The notes beneath the pieces were generated by a model. That model was not told where the DNA came from, ran no database searches, and was given only the letters and a program-made list of their open reading frames with translations. The position numbers and the translations under genes were made by a program. From the NCBI RefSeq assembly GCF_000614125.1, contig NZ_BAKJ01000041.1:1-45274 (forward strand): DNA of 45,274 nucleotides, written 5' to 3'. This DNA comes from Bacteroides rodentium JCM 16496. GTDB taxonomy: Bacteria > Bacteroidota > Bacteroidia > Bacteroidales > Bacteroidaceae. This document shows, piece by piece, positions 19,684-28,448 of this stretch; position 1 is the first letter of the stretch, and each line of letters opens with the position of its first letter.

Positions 19684-22269
19684 TCAAAACACTGTCAATA
19701 TCATGAATCGTATTCCCCAGTTCTTTGTTCCGGGGATGTCGGTATAAGTCAGCCGGCGTACATATTCTATATGGAGCAGCTTGAAGATGTTGTAGATACC
19801 TACGCTGGCTTCCACATAGGGGGTCTTGTCCATGATGTGGCTGGTGGGTACACCGTCGCGCGTGGGGAAGAGGAACAAGTCCGGGTTACTGCTCTTGTAC
19901 GGGTTGTTCTTGTCGGTCAGCGTGCCCCACAGGCCGCGGACACGGAACATCTCGCGCCACTTCAGCTTCTTGATGAGCGGGATGCGGTTGAAGAGTTTTC
20001 CGTTCATGTCGTAGCTCAGGTTGAGCGAGGCATAGCGGTCGTTCAGGAACTCCATGTTGTTGATGAGGTTGAACGATTCGTTGTTCTGCGTGATGTACGA
20101 GAGGTTCGCCATCGGCAGGTTCAGCAGAGGGAAGGGGACGGTGTTCCATTGCGCACCGGCACGTGCCGTAATGTCCAGCTTACCCCACGAGCCGAACCAG
20201 AAGCGCTTGCGTATGCTGGCTTCCGTCAGGTTGAAGTTATACTCTCCGCCCAGTACGCCCTTGAAACCGGAGGTGTGCGAGAGGCTGAATATCGGAGCAT
20301 CCAGCGACACGGGCACGCGGCGCTGCTTGGTGTTGACGAATGTTTCGCCGGGTGCATAGCGTAAGGTCAACCCCAGTTCAGTGGTGGTGATGTCATGCAC
20401 CAGCGTATTCTTTTCATCCCATGTGCCGGGTGTTCCGCCGTTGTTTTTCCAGTATTGCAGTATGCCTGCAGGCTGGTCGTTGCGGTGGCGTGCCATGGCC
20501 TGGACGGAGAAGCCGGTGTTGGTCTCCAGTTCGTAGGTCAGTGTGGCGTCGCGCATATACGACATTTGGTCTACCGTGGTCCATTTCCAGCCGACAAACA
20601 AGTTGTCCTTGTCCGTGGCGAGGTACTTGTCCATGGGAGACATCACGTCGTAGGTGTACTTGAAGGCGATGTAGTGCTTCGGGAACTCCCACAATACGTA
20701 TTCGCGCTTGTTGAAGGAGTAGGCCACCTGTCCGGAGTAGAACCATTTCTTGTCCTTGGTTCCGTAGGCGCCGTAACCGCTCAGGCTCCAGTGCGGGTCG
20801 AGGTTACCGGTTGTCATGCCGCTCAGACGGAAGCGCGTGCCGTTGACGTAGTTGCTGGTTATCATCGTATTGATGGGGCCGAAGTCGAACTTGCTGGGAT
20901 GGTTCTTGCTGCCCGTTTCCACGAAGTTCTCAATCAAGGCTTTCGCCCCGAAGATGACGTACTTGAAGCCGGGAATCTGTTCGATGCGGTTCATGAATAC
21001 GTCCATCGTGCTCTCCTTCTTGGTGAGGGGCACTTGGCGCACTTTCGCCCAATACTCGTCGCTCTTGGCAAGCATGTTCGCCTCCTTGATGACGTTTCCT
21101 TTCAGGCGGAAGAGGCGGGGTTCTATCTCCGTGAACTGATAGTCGCTGTACTTGGTGGTCCGCTGCACTTCCAGGCCTTGGATACCTTTCACGAAGTGCA
21201 GTTCTACGGTCATGTCATCGTCGGTCAGCACCCAGTTTCCGTCGGACAGTTGTTCGAACTGCTGCACGATGTCGAGGTTTTCCACGAAGTTGACACCCGT
21301 CTTCTTGGGCAGGTTCATGGTACATTTCTTCACGGCATAGGTGGAGTCCTTCACCACGTAGAGGTGCCCCGTGAAACCGAAGTCCTGCGGGTTCTGGGGA
21401 ACGAAGGTGAGGTGCACGCACTCTTGCCTATCCACCATGAGCGTGTCCATCAAGTAGTATTTGTAGAAGCTGATGGCTCCGCGGCCGATGGGGCTGACGA
21501 AGCGGCGTTGCAGCAGGCGGATGTCGTCGTCGTAGATGTTGATGTCGGAGAATACGTCCGTAAGGATGGTCCCCAGCATGTCTCCGGTGTTGAAGAACTC
21601 TTCGATACCGGTGGAGTTCATACCTTCGATGATGGTCTTTTCGCTCTTGGGGTTTTTACGGAAAATGGTCTTGCTGGCCGTCTCCTTGATGGAGATGGGT
21701 AGAATCATTTTGTTGGTCTTGGGTGATACCTCCACCTGGTCTTTGAAGAAGGAGAATTTCTTGTAGATGCCTTTCTCCATTTTGTCAGGGGTGACGTCGT
21801 TGAGCGACATCTTCATCTTTTCGTACTTCTGGTACTGGTAGTAGTCGTTCTCTTCCAGTTTCAGTGCCTTCTTGTTCTCGATGACCTTCTTCATGAACTC
21901 CACGGCGGGGTTGTTCTTGCGGGAATATTTCTCCTTTTTGGGCTTCACCACGACCTCGGAGAGCATGATGTCATCCGATTGCAGTTTGACGTTCAGCACC
22001 CGGGTGCCGGGTTTTAGTTTTACTTTCTTGGTGATATAGCCTACAGCAGAGAACGTCAGCTCATCCCAGCCTTTGCGGGTTTCCACCTGGTATTCACCGT
22101 TTGCGTTGGAGATGCCGCCTACACCTTTCCCTTCATACTGTACGGTGATGTACATTAGCGGTTCGTTCGTGAGGGAGTCTGTGATGACACCCTTTATCTG
22201 GGCGGATGCGCTGATGGAGACGAACAGTGACAGCAGGAAAAGGGCGTAAATTGTATATCTTTGCTTCAT
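19684..22269 (-). CDS. DUF5686 family outer-membrane protein with carboxypeptidase-like regulatory domain
   Basis: An 861-aa protein. It has a signal peptide (residues 1-23, ending SASAQ), a CarboxypepD_reg-like beta-sandwich (about 25-105, VITDSLTNEPLMYITVQYEG), then a DUF5686-type region and a C-terminal beta-rich part ending WGIRFMILTVF, consistent with an outer-membrane barrel. The family is widespread in Bacteroidetes without an assigned function. No plug domain is visible, so it is not a normal TonB receptor. The frame is intact. It has its own promoter and lies between the epimerase homolog and the four-helix-bundle relic on the same strand. Confidence 0.82.
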   Translation of the reverse strand: MKQRYTIYALFLLSLFVSISASAQIKGVITDSLTNEPLMYITVQYEGKGVGGISNANGEYQVETRKGWDELTFSAVGYITKKVKLKPGTRVLNVKLQSDDIMLSEVVVKPKKEKYSRKNNPAVEFMKKVIENKKALKLEENDYYQYQKYEKMKMSLNDVTPDKMEKGIYKKFSFFKDQVEVSPKTNKMILPISIKETASKTIFRKNPKSEKTIIEGMNSTGIEEFFNTGDMLGTILTDVFSDINIYDDDIRLLQRRFVSPIGRGAISFYKYYLMDTLMVDRQECVHLTFVPQNPQDFGFTGHLYVVKDSTYAVKKCTMNLPKKTGVNFVENLDIVQQFEQLSDGNWVLTDDDMTVELHFVKGIQGLEVQRTTKYSDYQFTEIEPRLFRLKGNVIKEANMLAKSDEYWAKVRQVPLTKKESTMDVFMNRIEQIPGFKYVIFGAKALIENFVETGSKNHPSKFDFGPINTMITSNYVNGTRFRLSGMTTGNLDPHWSLSGYGAYGTKDKKWFYSGQVAYSFNKREYVLWEFPKHYIAFKYTYDVMSPMDKYLATDKDNLFVGWKWTTVDQMSYMRDATLTYELETNTGFSVQAMARHRNDQPAGILQYWKNNGGTPGTWDEKNTLVHDITTTELGLTLRYAPGETFVNTKQRRVPVSLDAPIFSLSHTSGFKGVLGGEYNFNLTEASIRKRFWFGSWGKLDITARAGAQWNTVPFPLLNLPMANLSYITQNNESFNLINNMEFLNDRYASLNLSYDMNGKLFNRIPLIKKLKWREMFRVRGLWGTLTDKNNPYKSSNPDLFLFPTRDGVPTSHIMDKTPYVEASVGIYNIFKLLHIEYVRRLTYTDIPGTKNWGIRFMILTVF

Positions 22270-22290
22270 AAGTTACAGATAATTCGGGCG

Positions 22291-22298
22291 CAAAGTTA
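22291..22298 (-). promoter_or_regulatory. Bacteroidales -7 box upstream of the DUF5686 gene
   Basis: On the minus strand this reads TAACTTTG, 21 bases before the start codon. A TTG lies about 16 bases further upstream (22315-22317). Confidence 0.55.
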
Positions 22299-22470
22299 AC
22301 AAATTAAGGTTAATCAAGAAGCAAATATAGACTAAAGAAACGGGAGATATGGTTAAATGAACGTGAAAGTCGTATGTCTTGTTTGCCGGATACAGATAAA
22401 AAACGTACAGAATCCTTATAGAAAAGTTGCCGGATATAAAGGATAAAGTTGCACAACGTATGGAAAAAGT

Positions 22471-22560
22471 TCTATCCCAAGCCTTGGGATAGAAAGACCC
22501 AAGCTTGGGATAAGCGTCCGTAGGTTTGGGATAGACGTTTGCAAGCTTGGGATAGAATTT
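22471..22560. repeat. Exact-period 21-bp tandem repeat (TTGGGATA units)
   Basis: TTGGGATA occurs four times, ending at 22491, 22512, 22533 and 22554, each exactly 21 bases apart. The other bases of each unit have drifted. The first copy lies in a 19-base perfect palindrome, TATCCCAAGCCTTGGGATA (22473-22491). On the minus strand the array translates as a heptad-like YPKLANV / YPKPTDA / YPKLGSF series. It begins just beyond the stop codon of the epimerase homolog. The remaining 299-base gap (22270-22568) holds only this array and the DUF5686 promoter. Confidence 0.85.
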
Positions 22561-22568
22561 ATGGAGGA

Positions 22569-23663
22569 TTATGAATTGTTGCCGTTCAGTAGTGTCTGTA
22601 CGATGCGTTCCGCCGTTCGTCCGTCCCAGCGGTCGGGCAGGGTGGTGTGCTTCCATTCTCCGTGCAGCAGCTTGTCGAGCGAGGCGGAGAGAGCGAAGGA
22701 ATTTTCGCCTACCAGCTCGTTGGTACCGATGCGCCAGGTTTCGGGATGCTCGGCATAGGTATTGAGGGTGATGCAGGGGACGTCGAGGAAGGTAGCTTCT
22801 TCGGCGATGTTTCCCGAGTCGGTGACGATGCCCCGTGCCTGGTTGATGAAGAATCCGAAGTGCAGGTAACTCTGCGGAGGCAGGATGTGCAGGTTGGTAG
22901 CATTCACTTCCAGCGACTTCACCGCCTTTTGCACGTAGGGGTGTAGCGGGGCGACGATAGGCATGCCGCCGGCCTTCTCGATGACGGTCTGGAGCAGGGA
23001 GTGCAGTACGGCTTTCTTCTCCAGCAGGTCGCGGCGGTTGAGGGTGAGCAGCAGGTAGTTCCCTTTCCGCAGGCCGAGGCTGGAGAACCACATGGGCTGC
23101 ACCAGGCGGTGGCGGTTGAAACGGATGGTGTCAATCAGTATGTTGCCCACGTAGTGGATATATTCGGGTATCATGCCCTCCTGGTTGAGGTTGCGGTTGG
23201 CCACCATGCCGGCGGTGAAGAGATAGTCGGAAATGGCGTCCACGATGGTGCGGTTCACCTCGCGGGGCATGTTCATGTCGAAAGAGCGTGTGCCGGCTAT
23301 GACGTGCGCCACCTTCAGTCCGCGCTTCTTGGCGACGATGGAGCAGCTCATAGTGGCGGTCATGTCATCTACCACCAGTACGACTTGTGCCGGATGCCCG
23401 TCCAACTCCCGCTCGAAGGCGAGCATGATGGAGGCTGCCACCTGCGAGTGGTTGTGTCCGGTGACACCGAGGTAGGCATCCGGTTTCCTCATGGAAAGGT
23501 CGGAGAAGAGCGAGGCATCCAGGCTGGTGTCATCCTGCGGACCGGTGTAGACGATGCGGTAGGAGATGTTCTTTCCTGCCTCTCTGGCGGCGTCGATGGC
23601 GCGGCAGATGGGGGCTATTTTCATGAAGTTGGGGCGTGCGCCCGATACGATTGTTATTCTCAT
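22569..23663 (-). CDS. UDP-GlcNAc 2-epimerase (WecB) family protein with altered active site
   Basis: A 364-aa protein of the non-hydrolysing UDP-GlcNAc 2-epimerase fold. The start SGARPNFMKIAP, the conserved NR in MPREVNRTI and the UDP-site region TDSGNIAEEATFLDVPCI are typical. Compared with E. coli WecB (catalytic D95, E117, E131, H213), D100 and E135 are kept. The HVEAG glutamate is isoleucine (I122 in HVIAG), and the THRREN histidine is asparagine (N209 in TLNRRD). It may therefore bind a UDP-sugar without epimerising it, or act on another substrate. I chose the ATG at 23663, which gives the family start; an upstream ATG at 23693 lies inside the promoter box. No polysaccharide cluster surrounds it. 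Confidence 0.78.
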   Translation of the reverse strand: MRITIVSGARPNFMKIAPICRAIDAAREAGKNISYRIVYTGPQDDTSLDASLFSDLSMRKPDAYLGVTGHNHSQVAASIMLAFERELDGHPAQVVLVVDDMTATMSCSIVAKKRGLKVAHVIAGTRSFDMNMPREVNRTIVDAISDYLFTAGMVANRNLNQEGMIPEYIHYVGNILIDTIRFNRHRLVQPMWFSSLGLRKGNYLLLTLNRRDLLEKKAVLHSLLQTVIEKAGGMPIVAPLHPYVQKAVKSLEVNATNLHILPPQSYLHFGFFINQARGIVTDSGNIAEEATFLDVPCITLNTYAEHPETWRIGTNELVGENSFALSASLDKLLHGEWKHTTLPDRWDGRTAERIVQTLLNGNNS

Positions 23664-23690
23664 TGTCGTAGTTGGTGAAAAATGATACGA

Positions 23691-23698
23691 CAAAAATA
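23691..23698 (-). promoter_or_regulatory. Bacteroidales -7 box upstream of the epimerase homolog
   Basis: On the minus strand this reads TATTTTTG, 27 bases before the ATG at 23663. It argues against the longer start at 23693. Confidence 0.5.
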
Positions 23699-23769
23699 CG
23701 TTTTCTTAGGGAAATTATTTGTTACTTTGCCTATTATTTTCAGAGTGTCTGTTGAAAATACACACTTAT

Positions 23770-23803
23770 TCAATGTTTAATTTATAATTTTTAATTTTTA
23801 ATT
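23770..23803. repeat. AT-rich TTTTTAATTTTTAATT spacer
   Basis: Copies of the TTTTTAATT unit also seen at 18060-18115, directly before the TRIC-family gene. Confidence 0.45.
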
Positions 23804-23815
23804 CTCAAAGTGATA

Positions 23816-24442
23816 ATGCCAACATTTGTTCAGATACTCGATTTCATTGGCACATTTGCCTTTGCCATCAGTGGCATACGCCTGGCCTCGGCCAAGCGGT
23901 TCGACTGGTTTGGAGCGTATGTGGTGGGTTTTGTGACGGCCATTGGCGGCGGTACGATACGCGACCTGTTGCTGGACGTCACCCCGGGCTGGATGACGGA
24001 TCCCATTTACTTGATTTGTACCGGACTGGCCTTGTTGTGGGTCATCCTCTTCGGTAAACATCTCATCCATCTGCACAATACGTTCTTCATATTCGACAGT
24101 ATCGGCCTGGCACTGTTCACGGTGGTCGGCGTGGGCAAGAGCATCGCGCTGGGCTATCCCTTCTGGGTGGCCATCATTATGGGCAGCATCACCGGGGCTG
24201 CGGGAGGTGTGATACGTGACGTATTCATTAACGAAATTCCGCTGATATTCCGGAAGGAGATTTATGCGATGGCTTGTGTGGTGGGAGGAACCTTCTACTG
24301 GATGTGCCATCTTCTGGGGATGGAGTCTTTCGTGTGTCAGATTGTGGGCGGTGTGACGGTGTTCGTTACCCGCATACTGGCGGTGAAGTATAGGATTTGC
24401 CTGCCTATCCTTTCGGGCAATGAAGAGGAGCAGGAAGGGTAG
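23816..24442 (+). CDS. TRIC/UPF0126 family membrane channel
   Basis: A 208-aa inner-membrane protein of the UPF0126 (PF03458) or prokaryotic TRIC cation-channel family. It contains the expected internal duplication: TAIGGGTIRDLLL near residues 41-53 and GAAGGVIRDVFINEIP near 128-142. About seven membrane helices are predictable. Bacterial homologs have been crystallised as trimeric channels permeable to K+ and Na+. Older annotation links the family to glycine transport. I chose the ATG at 23816 over the GTG at 23810. It is monocistronic and closed by a strong hairpin. Confidence 0.88.
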   Translation: MPTFVQILDFIGTFAFAISGIRLASAKRFDWFGAYVVGFVTAIGGGTIRDLLLDVTPGWMTDPIYLICTGLALLWVILFGKHLIHLHNTFFIFDSIGLALFTVVGVGKSIALGYPFWVAIIMGSITGAAGGVIRDVFINEIPLIFRKEIYAMACVVGGTFYWMCHLLGMESFVCQIVGGVTVFVTRILAVKYRICLPILSGNEEEQEG

Positions 24443-24525
24443 TCCGTTATCTGCTGTCTGAGAATCTCAGGGATTTTCCGGTGAAATTCCGGGCAATGTG
24501 CAAAAGAACTTCAGGTGTTAAAAAT

Positions 24526-24566
24526 AAGATTCCCCGGCATTTGCAACCGAAATGTCGGGGAATCTT
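24526..24566. terminator. Bidirectional terminator between TRIC gene and M16 peptidase gene
   Basis: AAGATTCCCCGGCATTT / AAATGTCGGGGAATCTT (24526-24542 with 24550-24566) is a 17-bp stem with one mismatch-type pair. It is flanked by A-rich and T-rich bases and lies between convergent genes. Confidence 0.8.
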
Positions 24567-24630
24567 TCATATTCCTCGTTCCCCTGATAAGGGGGAAGGA
24601 GGATGGGATTGCTAAAGGGATAAAACAAGG

Positions 24631-27532
24631 TTAGAACAATGCATCCTTCGTGTTGAAAAGTTTGCGTTCGTTCAGTTTCACTACCTTGCCGAATTTTTCC
24701 AGTCGCTTCAGGTCAATGTTCTTTGGGTTGCCCATGATGGAAATGCAGTAAGGTTTGTCTTTGATGTTCTCTTCGTAGAATTTCACGATGTCGTCAAAGG
24801 TCAGTGCATCTACTTTCGGCAGGTTTTCCTTTGCTGGGTCGTCTGTGTAGCCTCTGTAGCCCAAGTCTACCAGTTCCATGGCTTTGTTGCGGAAGCTGGG
24901 GTGACTGGTCAGCATGGCTTGGCGGAGGTAGCTCTTGATGTTGTCGATACGTTCCGGATTTTTCGGCATGTCGTTGACGAGACCCATCAGTACGTCCAAT
25001 GCATCGTTTGCCTTGTCGTTCTGGGTACCGATGTAGCCGCGCAGATAGCTTGCTTTTCCGGCTATGCCTTGCGTGCCGACGAATGCGTAGCTGTATAGGC
25101 CATGGAGCGTTTTTCGCGGATTTCGTTCAGAACGATGCCGGTGAAGTCAAGACCGAAGTATTGGTTGAATGCGCTACGCAGCACGTCGTCCTTTTTGTCA
25201 GCCTTCTGCATCGGGATGTAGAGGTGGATTTGGGCTTGTTCTGCATCGTTGTTAGGCAGGAAGTAGACGGTGTTTTCGGTCACCGGCATCATGTCCTTTG
25301 CCTGTGGGGAGTTGGACGGGCGTTCGTTGGCCACCAATGGGAGGTTCTTGCTCAGGATATCGTATACTTGGTCGAAGGGGAGTGTTCCGGTGAAGAACAC
25401 CTTTGCCTCGTAGTTGGAGGCGCGGTTGATGTCGCCCGTCAGTTCTGAAATCTGTAATTCGTAAATCTCCTTGTCGGTCAGTTCCTTGATGTAGTCTGAT
25501 TTCTCTCCGTAGAGCATGTACTGCCGCAGTGCTTCGTTCAGGATGCTGACGTTGTCTTTGCGCTGCTGGCGCATACCCATTGCCGAACCTTTCAGACGTG
25601 CCAGTTGCTTTTCGTCCAGTTTTGGCATCAAAATCTGGCGTGAAAGTAGCTGGCAGGCTTGCGGCAGGGTGGCTTCGTAGCCCTCCATGATGATGTAGAG
25701 GTTGTCATCATCGGCTGTCACGTGGCAGGTTGCGTTCAGCTTGCTGAGTTCTTCTTTCAACTCTTGCGGTTCGTAGGCCCCCATGATGCCTGCGTTGTTC
25801 ATCAACTGGGCGGCATAGCCAAGTTTTGGGAATTCGCGTTCACCGGCTCCGTATTGTACAACCAACTGGAATACGTTATTCTCCTTGTTGGGTGTGTAGT
25901 ACATCTTTGAACGGTCGTTCAGTTGCTTGATTTGCACTTCGCCGTAGTCTGCGAATTTCTCCTCCATCTGTCCGATGGGCAGGTTTTTGAATTGTGTTGC
26001 ATAGAGCGATTCTTTTCCTATCGGAGGTTCTACGGGTTTGTAACCCGGCTTCTCAATCTTGGCGTTCTTGTCAGGCTTTCCTTTTTCGATATATAGGGCC
26101 AGGTAATTGTCTGACAGATATTTCTTGGCTACTCGCTTGATGTCGTCAGTGGTGATGGCCATAATCTTGTCCTTGTAATTGAGTATGTCGCCCAAGTCCT
26201 GCTCGTTGTAGAAGGCGTTCATCAGTATCATGGCCTTGTCCTCGTTCGACTCCATTTCCAGGTCGAACTGGCGGCATTTCTCGGCTTTGATGGCATCAAT
26301 TTTCCAGTCCTCGAATTCTCCGTTGGCGATTTGCTGGATGGCTTTCAAGGCTTTCTTTTCGGCGCTCTTGGTCGACTCGAAACGGCGCTGGTTTTCGTCG
26401 TAGAGGGGAATGGCCGCTACGATGGCGCGTCCTTGTTCGCGGAAAGTACGGGTGTAGGCTCCGGCGCTGGTCAGTTCACCGTCCAGTACCAGCTTGTCCA
26501 TAGTTCCGGTCTGACTGTTGTTGTTCAGCAGTGCCAGGGCGATGTCCAGAGCGTCTTCGTCGGGATGTCCGGCAGGTACTCCATTGAATACCATTGCCAC
26601 TTGCGGTAGAATCCTACTTTAGCCGAATACTGTTTGCGGCCCTTTATTTCGAGGTTCTGGTAGACCTTGCGCTCGGGTGCGGGCTTAGCAGCCAGACGTC
26701 CAAAGGCGGCATTGATGCGTCCGCTGATTTGTTGGGCTTTGATGTTTCCTACGAGTACCAGTACCATGTTTTCGGGGACATACCATTGTTCGTAAAATTC
26801 AATCAGCTTGCTCAGGCGGGGATTCTTCAGATGTTCGGGCAGGCCGATGATGGAACGGGAGTAAGGATGTCCCTCAAAAGCTTTCTCCATCACGAACTGG
26901 TTCTGTGCACGTCCCTGGTCATCTTGTGAACGGTTATATTCTTCGTACACGTTTTCCAGCTCCGACTGGAAGGAACGGAATACGGGATGCAGGAAACGTT
27001 GTGAGGAGATTTCCAGCCATTTGTTTATCTGATAGGCAGGGAAGGAGCTGTGATAGAAGGTCCAGTCATAGTAGGTGCCTGCATTCACCCCTTTGGCACC
27101 CATGCTTTCCATCAGGTTGGAGTATTCGTTGGGAAGTCCCAATTTTCCAGCTTTGACGGTCAGCTCATTGATTTCCTTGCTGATGGCTTCTTTTTTTGCC
27201 GGGTCGGCTTCTTCGGCCATCTGGTCGTACTTGGCGATGATTTCCTTGTAGATCGGTTCTTCTTCCGTCCAGTTCAGCGCGCCTATCTTGTCTGTTCCTT
27301 TAAACATGACGTGCTCCAGGTAGTGTGCAAGTCCCGTGTACTCTTCGGGGTCGTTGATGGAACCGGCACGTACGCCTACCAGTCCGAACACGTCCGATTT
27401 GGATTCATCTTCCCATATATATACGGAAAGACCGTTCTTCAGCTTGAACGCCTTCAGTCCTTGTCCGAAGGAGGGCAGGGAAATGATAAGGGTAGTCAGC
27501 AGAAGAAGTGACTTAAATTGAAATGATTTCAT
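24631..27532 (-). CDS. Secreted M16 (insulinase/pitrilysin) zinc peptidase, two frameshifts
   Basis: A 967-aa (corrected) metallopeptidase with a signal peptide (residues 1-24, ending SFGQ), so periplasmic or envelope-located. The inverted zinc motif HxxEH is H70-YL-E73-H74, followed by the usual downstream glutamates in the NVYEEYNRS region. A second, inactive M16 half forms the clam-shell. It is split over three frames. Near 26601 restoring one A joins GFYRK to VAMVFNGVPAG. Near 25090 restoring one base joins MAYTA to YAFVGTQGIAGKA. No residues appear to be missing at either join. It is monocistronic, with a -7 box ahead of it. Substrates are unknown. Confidence 0.9.
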
Positions 27533-27578
27533 AAAATAAAGTGTTTTTATGTAATAAAAGTGTTTTCCTATATGTAGG

Positions 27579-27586
27579 CAAAGCTA
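27579..27586 (-). promoter_or_regulatory. Bacteroidales -7 box upstream of the M16 peptidase gene
   Basis: On the minus strand this reads TAGCTTTG, matching TAnnTTTG, 46 bases before the ATG at 27532. Confidence 0.5.
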
Positions 27587-27624
27587 TAAAAAAATCACGT
27601 AACATTTACGAAATCTTCGGAAAA

Positions 27625-27703
27625 TGATAGTTTTCAGTATATAATATCACCCGTAAACTATCAGAGAGGGGGGTGTAAACTGTCAAATGATAGTTTTCAC
27701 CCC
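27625..27703. repeat. Four-copy palindromic TGATAGTTTTCACCC element
   Basis: Four copies of a TGAYAGTTTWCRCCC-like motif lie in 79 bases: forward at 27625, reverse at 27648-27663, reverse at 27670-27685 and forward at 27688-27703. The last two form a 34-base palindrome with 14 of 16 paired positions. It lies between the divergent M16 peptidase and ECF sigma genes, so it could be an operator array or an RNA hairpin. Confidence 0.7.
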
Positions 27704-27803
27704 TAATAAAAACCGTATTCCGTCCCCCGGGGCTTCAAATCTTCCTTATACTTGCAATCGTAAAACCTAAACCATTATTAACTATTTAAAAATTGAGCAA
27801 AGT

Positions 27804-28307
27804 ATGAATACTTACAGTTTTAGAAAAGATTTGCTTGCAGTGCAAGAAGAACTGCTTCGCTTTGCATACAAGTTGACAGCCGACCGGGAAGAAGCGAATG
27901 ATTTGTTGCAAGAGACATCTCTCAAGGCTTTGGATAACGAAGACAAATTTGAACCCGACACCAATTTCAGAGGTTGGATGTATACCATTATGCGCAACAT
28001 CTTTATCAATAATTACCGGAAAATAGTTCGCGAACAGACTTTTGTGGACCAGACGGACAATCAGTATCACCTCAGCATGCCCCAGGACTCTGGTTTTGCC
28101 AGTACCGAGGGTGCCTACGACCTGAAAGAAATGCATCGCATCGTCAATGCCCTTCCACGCGACTATAAAGTCCCTTTCTCCATGCATGTGTCCGGTTTCA
28201 AGTACCGCGAGATTGCCGAACGCCTCGGCCTTCCGCTCGGAACGGTGAAAAGCCGCATCTTCTTTACGCGCCAGAAGTTGCAGGATGAATTGAAAGATTT
28301 CATCTGA
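27804..28307 (+). CDS. ECF-type RNA polymerase sigma-70 factor
   Basis: A 167-aa sigma factor with region 2 (about residues 10-75; LLQETSLKALDNEDKF and FRGWMYTIMRNIFINNY) and region 4 (about 115-162; LPRDYKVPFSMHVSGFKYRE, then GLPLGTVKSRIFF as the -35-binding helix). It lacks sigma regions 1 and 3, as expected for the ECF group. No anti-sigma (FecR-like) gene or TonB receptor follows, which separates it from the many FecI-type sigma factors of Bacteroides. An imperfect -7 box (TATACTTG, 27747-27754) and a four-copy palindromic element lie upstream, a possible control region. Confidence 0.9.
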   Translation: MNTYSFRKDLLAVQEELLRFAYKLTADREEANDLLQETSLKALDNEDKFEPDTNFRGWMYTIMRNIFINNYRKIVREQTFVDQTDNQYHLSMPQDSGFASTEGAYDLKEMHRIVNALPRDYKVPFSMHVSGFKYREIAERLGLPLGTVKSRIFFTRQKLQDELKDFI

Positions 28308-28322
28308 TAATAATTTGATAGT

Positions 28323-28347
28323 AGCAATATGATATATAACATATTGC
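28323..28347 (+). terminator. AT-rich hairpin after the sigma factor gene
   Basis: GCAATATG / CATATTGC (28323-28330 with 28340-28347), a perfect 8-bp stem 16 bases after the sigma stop. No T run follows directly, so a termination role is uncertain. Confidence 0.4.
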
Positions 28348-28362
28348 TTATGATGAATTTTT

Positions 28363-28398
28363 AAGGGTTATTCTTGACTATATGTCAGAATAATCCTT
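28363..28398 (+). terminator. Second hairpin between sigma and carboxyltransferase genes
   Basis: AAGGGTTATTCTTGAC pairs with GTCAGAATAATCCTT (28363-28378 with 28384-28398), with one bulge and a short loop. It may end sigma transcription. It also lies just ahead of the -7 box of the next gene, so an operator is an alternative. Confidence 0.5.
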
Positions 28399-28406
28399 TA
28401 TATTTG
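28399..28406 (+). promoter_or_regulatory. Bacteroidales -7 box upstream of the carboxyltransferase gene
   Basis: TATATTTG, an exact consensus match, 42 bases before the ATG at 28449 and abutting an inverted repeat. Confidence 0.5.
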
Positions 28407-28448
28407 TATATGTTAAGTTAACCGAAGGAAAATCTCTTATTATTGACT

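Noticed and set aside
20395..21702. A 435-codon plus-strand frame opposite the DUF5686 gene
   Set aside because: Composition typical of a shadow frame; the minus-strand protein has a signal peptide and family features.
22471..22560. CRISPR array
   Set aside because: The repeat core is only about 8-13 bases, the period is 21 bases with no unique spacers of usual size, and no cas genes are present.
22273..23091. A minus-strand 272-codon frame running through the epimerase homolog and the 21-bp repeats
   Set aside because: Its first part overlaps the epimerase in another frame and is arginine/proline-rich shadow sequence; only the YPK-like repeat part is of interest, and that is recorded separately.
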